Shown: positions 20,677 to 26,412 of the stretch, in pieces
Numbering within the stretch: the stretch's first letter is position 1
Layout of the letters: the number at the start of each line of letters is the position of its first letter
Origin: an uncultured Propionibacteriaceae bacterium
GTDB taxonomy: Bacteria; Actinomycetota; Actinomycetes; Propionibacteriales; Propionibacteriaceae
DNA: 26,412 nt
Direction: 5' to 3'
Assembly: GCA_937965785.1 (NCBI GenBank)
Contig: CALCKT010000031.1
Span: 1 to 26,412 of the forward strand
Notes under the pieces: generated by a model
Database searches by the model: none
What the model saw: the letters and a program-made list of their open reading frames with translations, nothing else
Told to the model about the DNA's origin: nothing
Made by a program: the position numbers and the translations under genes

Positions 20677-23367
20677 ATGGTGGACAAGCGGCAGCGACTC
20701 GTGATCGTGGAATCGCCGACCAAGGCGACGAAGATCGCTGGCTACCTGGGGGACGGTTACATGGTGGAGTCCAGCCGCGGTCACATCCGCGACCTGCCCA
20801 CCGGCGCCGCCGAGGTGCCCGCCAGGTACAAGGGACTCAAGTGGGCGCGAACCGGCGTCAACATCGACGACAACTTCGCCCCCCTCTACGTGGTGGCCGC
20901 CGACAAGAAGGCGACGCTGCGGGAGCTGAAGCAGAAACTCAAGGCCGCCGACGAACTCCTCCTGGCCACCGATGGTGACCGCGAGGGCGAGGCCATCGCT
21001 TGGCACCTGATGGAGGAACTCAAACCCAAGGTGCCCGCCCACCGCATGGTCTTCCACGAGATCACGCCGTCGGCCATCGCCGAGGCGGTCGCCAACCCCC
21101 GCCCGCTCGACACCGACCTCGTCGACGCGCAGGAGACCCGCCGCATCCTCGACCGCCTCTACGGCTACGAGGTCTCCCCGGTGCTGTGGAAGAAGGTCAT
21201 GCCGAAACTGTCGGCGGGCCGGGTGCAGTCCGTTGCCACCCGCCTCGTCGTCGACCGGGAACGGGAACGCATCGCGTTCGTGTCCGCCGGTTACTGGGAT
21301 CTCGACGTGACCCTCGACGGCGGCGCCGAAGCCGATCCCCGCACCTTCCCAGCGCGCCTGACCTCCCTCGACGGGGTGCGCGTCGCCCAGGGCCGCGACT
21401 TCGACTCCACCGGTCAGCCCACCAACGCGTCCGCCGTGGTACTGGACGAGGCCACCGCCACCGCGCTCGCCGCGGCCCTCCAGGCCGCCGTTTTCCGCGT
21501 CGACCAGGTGGAGGCCAGGCCCTACACCCGCCGTCCCTACGAGCCGTTCCGCACCACCACCCTCCAGCAGGAGGCCGGCCGGAAACTCGGGTTCACCTCG
21601 CAACGCACCATGTCGGTGGCCCAGGAGCTCTACGAGAAGGGCTTCATCACCTACATGCGAACCGACTCCGTCACCCTGGCGGACTCCGCCATCGCGGCGG
21701 CCCGCGACCAGGTCGAGCAGCTGTTCGGGGCCCGCTACCTGCCCCCGAAACCCCGCATCTACGCCTCGAAGGTGAAAAACGCCCAGGAGGCCCACGAGGC
21801 CATCCGGCCCGCGGGTGACGTCTTCACCCACCCCGACGCCACCGGTCTGTCCGGCGACGCCCACCGCCTCTACCAGCTGATCTGGATGCGCACCCTCGCC
21901 TCCCAGATGGCCGACGCGAAAGGCGAACAGGTCAGCGTCGCCATCTCCGCTGCCCCCACCGCGCCGGTGCGGGTCGGGACGGGCGCGTTGGAACGCGCCG
22001 AGCTGACCGCATCGGGCCGCACCATCTCCTTCCACGGGTTCCTGAAGGCCTACGTCGCCGGCACCGATGACGACTCCGCCAGCGACGACAAGCAGTCGCG
22101 GCTGCCGCAGCTCACCGCGGGTCAGGAACTCGCCGCCGAGAAGGTGAAGGCGGCCGGGCACGAGACCAAACCCCCGGCCCGCTACACCGAACCCTCGCTC
22201 GTGGCGAAACTGGAGGAGCTGGAGATCGGCCGTCCCTCCACCTACGCATCAATCATCCGCACCATCACCGCCCGCGACTACGTGTTCAAGAAGGGTTCCG
22301 CGCTGGTGCCGACCTGGTTGGCGTTCGCCGTCACCCGGCTGCTGGAGGAGCACTTCACCGAGTTGGTGGACTACACCTTCACCGCGCAGCTGGAGGAGCT
22401 GCTCGACGAGATCGCGGACGGCAGGGCCGAGCGGCTGAAGGTGCTCACCGACTTCTACCGCGGCCCCGACGGGGACACCGCCAAAGGCCTCGAGAAGCTC
22501 GTCACCGAACTCGGTGACATCGACGCTAAGGGGCTGTCGACCTTCCCCCTCGGCGACTCCGGCATTGACGTGCGCGTCGGACGCTACGGCACCTACGTCG
22601 AGGCCGCCGACGGGCGTCGCGCCAACGTTCCCGACGACCTGCCGCCCGACGGGTTGACCGTGGAAGTCGCCGAGGAGCTGCTCAGCCGCCCCCTCGACGA
22701 GGAACGCGAACTCGGCGTCGACCCGGATTCCGGGCGGATGGTGGTGGCGAAGAACGGCCGGTTCGGTCCCTACGTGACCGAGGTGCTGCCGGAGGGCACC
22801 CCGAAGTCGGTGAAACCCCGGACGGCGTCGCTGTTCAAGTCGATGTCCCTCGACAGCATCGACCTGGCCGCGGCGCAGCGTCTCATGAGCCTGCCCCGGG
22901 TGGTCGGCAAGGACCCGGAGGGTGTTGAGATCACCGCCCAGAACGGCCGCTACGGGCCGTATTTGAAGAAGGGCAGCGACTCGCGGTCGCTGACCAGCGA
23001 GGAACAGATCTTCGACATCACCCTCGATGAGGCCCTCGCCATCTACGCCGCCCCCAAGGTCCGCGGCCGCGCCGCCGCCGCGCCCCCGCTGAAGGAGTTC
23101 GGCGCCGACCCGGCCAGCGGAAAACCCGTTGTGCTGAAGTCGGGGCGGTTCGGTCCCTACGTCACCGACGGCGAGACCAACGCCACCCTGCGCCGCGACG
23201 ACTCACCCGAGACCATCACCCCGGAACGCGCCTTCGAACTGCTCGCGGAGAAACGCGCCAAGGGCCCGGCGAAGAAACCCGCCCGGAAGACCACTACCAC
23301 CAGGAAGAAGACGACAACCGCAGCGAAGAAGACCACGACGAGGAAGAAGACCACCCCCAAAGCTTGA
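20677..23367 (+). CDS. topA: DNA topoisomerase I
   Basis: An 896-residue type IA topoisomerase that relaxes negative supercoils; essential in most actinobacteria. The N-terminal Toprim domain opens with LVIVESPTKATKIAGYLG (8-25) and has the metal site DGDREGE (99-105). The catalytic tyrosine is Tyr326 in GFITYMRTDS. After the cleavage and strand-passage domains come repeated C-terminal modules with the signature GR(Y/F)G(P/T)YV (for example NGRFGPYVTE and SGRFGPYVTDG). The last ~35 residues are a Lys/Thr/Arg-rich tail typical of actinobacterial TopA and linked to processivity. ATG 20677 has the SD GGGAGG (20662-20667). The gene is intact and starts 86 bases after the third adhesin gene; the functions are unrelated. 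Confidence 0.97.
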   Translation: MVDKRQRLVIVESPTKATKIAGYLGDGYMVESSRGHIRDLPTGAAEVPARYKGLKWARTGVNIDDNFAPLYVVAADKKATLRELKQKLKAADELLLATDGDREGEAIAWHLMEELKPKVPAHRMVFHEITPSAIAEAVANPRPLDTDLVDAQETRRILDRLYGYEVSPVLWKKVMPKLSAGRVQSVATRLVVDRERERIAFVSAGYWDLDVTLDGGAEADPRTFPARLTSLDGVRVAQGRDFDSTGQPTNASAVVLDEATATALAAALQAAVFRVDQVEARPYTRRPYEPFRTTTLQQEAGRKLGFTSQRTMSVAQELYEKGFITYMRTDSVTLADSAIAAARDQVEQLFGARYLPPKPRIYASKVKNAQEAHEAIRPAGDVFTHPDATGLSGDAHRLYQLIWMRTLASQMADAKGEQVSVAISAAPTAPVRVGTGALERAELTASGRTISFHGFLKAYVAGTDDDSASDDKQSRLPQLTAGQELAAEKVKAAGHETKPPARYTEPSLVAKLEELEIGRPSTYASIIRTITARDYVFKKGSALVPTWLAFAVTRLLEEHFTELVDYTFTAQLEELLDEIADGRAERLKVLTDFYRGPDGDTAKGLEKLVTELGDIDAKGLSTFPLGDSGIDVRVGRYGTYVEAADGRRANVPDDLPPDGLTVEVAEELLSRPLDEERELGVDPDSGRMVVAKNGRFGPYVTEVLPEGTPKSVKPRTASLFKSMSLDSIDLAAAQRLMSLPRVVGKDPEGVEITAQNGRYGPYLKKGSDSRSLTSEEQIFDITLDEALAIYAAPKVRGRAAAAPPLKEFGADPASGKPVVLKSGRFGPYVTDGETNATLRRDDSPETITPERAFELLAEKRAKGPAKKPARKTTTTRKKTTTAAKKTTTRKKTTPKA

Positions 23368-23507
23368 GTGATGCGGGCAGGGCCGGGGCGCCGGAACCCG
23401 CCGCGAGGTGATGTCGAGGGTGGTGTCGAGGGTGGCCGCGTCCGGTTGTCGGTCGGCGGTGGCGCATCGAACCACTATGCTCAGCGGGTATTGACCGACG
23501 GGGGTGG

Positions 23508-24215
23508 ATGACGGTGTTGTTCGACTGGAGCAAGGTTCCGCTGGAGCTGGGGCTGGTGACGCTCGCCTTCACGCTGTGCAGCATCATCGGCCTGGAACGG
23601 CAGTTCCAGCACAAGGCAGCCGGTGTCCGCACCCATGCGCTGGTGGGGCTGGGCAGCTGCGTGTTCACCCTGATCTCGGTGCATGGGTTCATCGGGCTGG
23701 CCGAGTATCAGGTGACCCGGGACCCGTCGCGGATCTCGGCGCAGATCGTGTCCGGCATCGGTTTTCTCGGGGCCGGGGTCATCTTCGTCAACCGCGATGT
23801 GGTCCGTGGCCTGACGACGGCGGCGTCCATCTGGCTGGCCGCGGCCATCGGCATGGCGTGTGGTTCGGGTCTGATCCCGCTGGCGGTGTTCGCGACCGCC
23901 CTGCACTTCGTCGCAGTGTTCATCGTCGCTCCGCTGGGGCGCCTCCTGCCGGTGTCCGGGGATCGCAGCACGCTGCTGATCACCTACGAGGACGGACGCG
24001 GGGCGCTGCGCGACATCCTGGCCCACGCCACCTCGCTCGGCTGCGAGACCACCTTGGTAAGCACCAGGCAGCACACGATCGGCGGACGCCAGCTCGTCCG
24101 TGCCCGGATGAGATTCCGTTCCGGACCGGCATTGCCCGTCGTCATGACTCAGCTGAGCGAGGTGGAAGGGGTCGTCAGCATCGACCGGTTCAACCGGGAC
24201 GACGACGAACTCTGA
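23508..24215 (+). CDS. MgtC/SapB-family membrane protein
   Basis: A 235-residue protein with an N-terminal membrane half (about five helices, residues 10-150) carrying the family signatures LCSIIGLERQ, KAAGVRTHALVGLGSC and GIGFLGAGVIF. A soluble C-terminal half (about 155-235), ACT-like in outline, follows. MgtC proteins help bacteria survive low magnesium and acid and in some pathogens modulate the F-type ATPase; they are not proven magnesium transporters. ATG 23508 follows GGGGGTGG. A -10-like TATGCT is at 23476-23481, but no -35 at a normal distance was found. It stands alone between topA and the gluconate genes. Family confident, role inferred. Confidence 0.87.
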   Translation: MTVLFDWSKVPLELGLVTLAFTLCSIIGLERQFQHKAAGVRTHALVGLGSCVFTLISVHGFIGLAEYQVTRDPSRISAQIVSGIGFLGAGVIFVNRDVVRGLTTAASIWLAAAIGMACGSGLIPLAVFATALHFVAVFIVAPLGRLLPVSGDRSTLLITYEDGRGALRDILAHATSLGCETTLVSTRQHTIGGRQLVRARMRFRSGPALPVVMTQLSEVEGVVSIDRFNRDDDEL

Positions 24216-24500
24216 GGCGAGGTCCCGGGTGGGCTCGAACCTGGGTAGGTCACGGGGTCCGGTCCGGGGGCGGTCTGCGGCGTCCGCTCCCTGGCGGTGT
24301 CCAGACCCGCGGGCGTCCGTGGGCGGGTGCCCATCGGTGTCGAGTACGGCAGCGGCCAGGCTCATCGCTGGGGCTCGCACGCCGTCAGACAGGCCCCGGG
24401 TGCTCCCCGCATCTCATGGTGTGGTCCTCGTGCTGTGGCCCCGTTCCAGTGGTGGCCGATGTAGTGGAATGGTGGCCAGCCACAGCGTTAAGGAGGACGC

Positions 24501-25895
24501 ATGAACGAATGGACGCAGACTCTCGGCGTGGGTCCACTCCTGGGAATAGCGGTAGGAGCCATCGCGCTCATCCTGGTCCTGGTCATCTGGCTCAGGTTGC
24601 ACGCCTTCCTCGTGCTCATCGTCGTGTCGTTGGCGACGGCGCTGGCGACGGGTGTTCCTGTGGACAAGATCGTCAGCACCATGACCGGTGGGTTCGGTGG
24701 AACGCTGGGTTCGGTGGCCCTGCTCGTCGGGCTCGGGGCCATGCTGGGTCGTCTGGTTGAGACTTCCGGTGGTGCACAATCGCTGGCCGACGCCCTGATC
24801 CGGCTCTTCGGTGAGAGCAGAGCCCCGCTGGCGCTCGGTGTGGCGTCGCTGATCTTCGGTTTCCCCATCTTCTTCGACGCCGGGCTGATCGTCATGCTGC
24901 CGATCATCTTCGCCACGGCCCGGCGGCTGGGGGCGCCGGTGCTGCTCTATGGGATGCCCGCGGCGGGCGCTTTCTCGGTGATGCACGTCTTCCTTCCGCC
25001 GCACCCGGGTCCCATCGCAGCCAGTGAGTATTACGGGGCCAATGTCGGCGTCGTGATGCTGATTGGCCTGGTCATCGCTCTGCCCACCTGGTGGATCGCC
25101 GGTTATTTTCTGGGAACCCGGATGGGCAAGAAGTGGCCGCTGCCCGTTCCCGACCTGCTGGCGGGAGGCACGAAGGACGACGACCAGCCGGCTGATCCGC
25201 CTTCCGCCGGGGTGATCATCGGGCTGATGCTCGTCCCGGTCGGCCTGATCTTCCTCAACACGGGCCTGAACATGGCCGGCGCGTTGGGGTGGGTGGACCC
25301 GAAGGCGAGCTGGGTCCTGACGCTGCGTCTCATCGGCGAGACCCCGATCGCGCTGCTCATCTCGGTTCTGGTGGCGGCGCTGGTTCTGGGCAGAGCGCGC
25401 GGCGAGAAGGGCAGCGCCCTGGAGAAGACCCTTGACAGCGCGCTCGGGCCGGTGTGTTCGGTGATCCTGGTCACCGGGGCGGGCGGCATGTTCGGCGGGG
25501 TGCTGCGGGCATCCGGTATCGGGGACGCCTTGGCCAACACCCTCGGTGGCATCGGCGTCCCGGTGATCCTGGCCTGCTTCCTGATCTCGCTGATCCTGCG
25601 TGTGGCGCAAGGCTCCGCGACGGTGGCCTTGGTCACGACGGCCGGGCTGATGGGTGCGACGGTGGCCTCTGGCGGGTTCAATGGGGTTCAGCTTGCTGCC
25701 ATCGTGCTCGCTACGGCGGCTGGTTCGGTCGCGGCGTCCCATGTCAATGATTCGGGTTTCTGGCTCGTCGGACGTCTCATGGGGATGGATGTCGCGACCA
25801 CGCTGCGGACCTGGACCGTGATGGAGACCGCCATCTCGGTCATCGGTTTTGCTTTGTCGGCGATCGTTTTCTACGGGGCGGGGATGTTCGGATGA
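24501..25895 (+). CDS. gntP: Gluconate:H+ symporter, GntP family
   Basis: A 464-residue polytopic membrane protein that imports gluconate (or a related sugar acid) with protons. Family features include FGFPIFFDAGLIVMLPI, a PPHPGP motif (MHVFLPPHPGPIAASEYYGA) and the C-terminal QGSATVALVTTAGLMG and ASHVNDSGFW segments, all diagnostic of GntP/GntT-type permeases. SD AAGGAGGA (24490-24497) is strong and ATG 24501 is clear. The stop overlaps the start of the gluconokinase gene (ATGA at 25892-25895), so the two genes are translationally coupled and function in one pathway: uptake, then phosphorylation. GGTGGCC repeats upstream (24451-24457, 24471-24477) could be a regulator site, but this is weak. 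Confidence 0.94.
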   Translation: MNEWTQTLGVGPLLGIAVGAIALILVLVIWLRLHAFLVLIVVSLATALATGVPVDKIVSTMTGGFGGTLGSVALLVGLGAMLGRLVETSGGAQSLADALIRLFGESRAPLALGVASLIFGFPIFFDAGLIVMLPIIFATARRLGAPVLLYGMPAAGAFSVMHVFLPPHPGPIAASEYYGANVGVVMLIGLVIALPTWWIAGYFLGTRMGKKWPLPVPDLLAGGTKDDDQPADPPSAGVIIGLMLVPVGLIFLNTGLNMAGALGWVDPKASWVLTLRLIGETPIALLISVLVAALVLGRARGEKGSALEKTLDSALGPVCSVILVTGAGGMFGGVLRASGIGDALANTLGGIGVPVILACFLISLILRVAQGSATVALVTTAGLMGATVASGGFNGVQLAAIVLATAAGSVAASHVNDSGFWLVGRLMGMDVATTLRTWTVMETAISVIGFALSAIVFYGAGMFG

Positions 25896-26412
25896 GGCCT
25901 GTACATCTTGTCATCATGGGTGTCGCTGGCACCGGGAAGACCACGATCGGTCAGGGTGTCGCCGCCGCTTTCGGCCTTCCCATGGCCGAGGGGGACGACT
26001 TCCACAGCGAGGCCAACCGGGCCAAGATGGGCGCTGGCCAGCCGCTGACCGACGACGATCGCTGGCCGTGGCTGAGGTCGCTGCGGGACTGGATGTCCGA
26101 GCAGGCGTCGGGGGGACGCTCCACGGTGGTGGCGTGTTCGGCGCTGCGCAAGGTCTATCGAGACATTCTGCGAGAATCCGAAGGAGAGGTGTTCTTCATA
26201 CATCTGGTCCTTCCGGAGGATGAGAACCTGGAGCGGCTCAAGAAAAGATCCGGCCACTACATGAAACCGGCGATGCTGGACTCTCAGCTGGCGACGCTCG
26301 AACCCCTCGCGGATACCGAATCGGGCATGGAGGTTCTCAACCAGGGAGAGCCGCGGGATGTCATCGTCACCATCACCCAGGCCTTGCGCGACCGGTTCCC
26401 GTCACTGGGGGA
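25892..26412 (+). CDS. gntK: Gluconokinase (3' end off window)
   Basis: A cytoplasmic kinase that converts gluconate to 6-phosphogluconate for the pentose phosphate or Entner-Doudoroff route. The 173 residues present nearly fill the usual length (about 165-180), so only the last few are missing. Motifs: P-loop MGVAGTGKTT near the N-terminus, the substrate-binding GDDFHSEANRAKMGAGQPLTDDDRWPWL in GntK-specific form (from about residue 34), then ACSALRKVYRD and the Arg-lid KKRSGHYMKPAMLDSQLATLE. The start ATG lies inside the stop of gntP (4-base overlap, ATGA). No stop codon is reached before the window ends. Confidence 0.93.
   Translation, partial: MRPVHLVIMGVAGTGKTTIGQGVAAAFGLPMAEGDDFHSEANRAKMGAGQPLTDDDRWPWLRSLRDWMSEQASGGRSTVVACSALRKVYRDILRESEGEVFFIHLVLPEDENLERLKKRSGHYMKPAMLDSQLATLEPLADTESGMEVLNQGEPRDVIVTITQALRDRFPSLG

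Noticed and set aside
24225..24262. tRNA-like GGTTCGAGCC on the minus strand after the MgtC-family gene
   Set aside because: It has no paired T stem, anticodon arm or acceptor; only the loop-like sequence matches by chance.
24435..24477. GTGGCC repeats upstream of gntP as a regulator operator
   Set aside because: Three short copies at uneven spacing (17 and 20 bases) in GC-rich DNA are too weak to call a site.

Overview
The window is GC-rich, with strong Shine-Dalgarno sequences, GTG/ATG starts, a lysine-tailed topoisomerase I, a polyphosphate glucokinase, fructosamine kinase-like and oleate hydratase genes, and Gram-positive surface proteins ending in LPRTG. Together these point to a high-GC actinobacterium. 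Propionibacteriaceae (Arachnia-like) is my best guess, but only an inference. No phage genes, integrase, transposase or CRISPR array is visible.

Layout. 1-3143: the end of an ABC export operon, with two FtsX/MacB-type permeases and an ATPase. 3144-5173: a fructosamine kinase-like gene on the minus strand, flanked by intergenic DNA filled with two repeat families. R1 is an ~85-bp nested palindrome. R2 is a ~50-bp REP-like unit running from AAGCTGGTTGAGCC to GTGTCGAAACC. 5174-6172: a bile acid:sodium symporter family protein. 6173-7722: an AT-richer MFS drug-exporter-like gene behind a palindrome, a consensus promoter, an eight-residue leader peptide (MVVIIIIL) with a perfect SD, and an intrinsic terminator. 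This looks like ribosome-mediated attenuation. 7976-8815: uppP. 8816-9300: more R1/R2 repeats. 9301-10068: ppgK on the minus strand, probably leaderless, divergent from a tRNA-Gly(CCC).

10399-12837: an oleate hydratase gene divergent from a TetR regulator, with a perfect palindromic operator between the -35 and -10 of the hydratase promoter. 12838-13343: an R2 cluster. 13344-20590: three paralogous secreted adhesin-like proteins plus one unrecognised cytosolic protein. The first two adhesins end in KPGLPRTG followed by only one or three residues, without the membrane segment and basic tail of a normal sortase signal. The third stops right after the adhesive head. The first also carries three ~104-residue repeats; the outer two differ by one base over 307 bp and have codon use unlike the rest of the gene.

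20677-26412: topA, an MgtC/SapB-family membrane protein, and a gluconate permease gene overlapping a gluconokinase gene that runs off the window.

How they work together: gntP-gntK and ppgK feed gluconate 6-phosphate and glucose 6-phosphate into central metabolism. uppP recycles the wall lipid carrier. The adhesin array presents or releases surface proteins. The ohyA/TetR pair and the attenuated MFS gene look like inducible responses to fatty acids and to a drug or translation stress.
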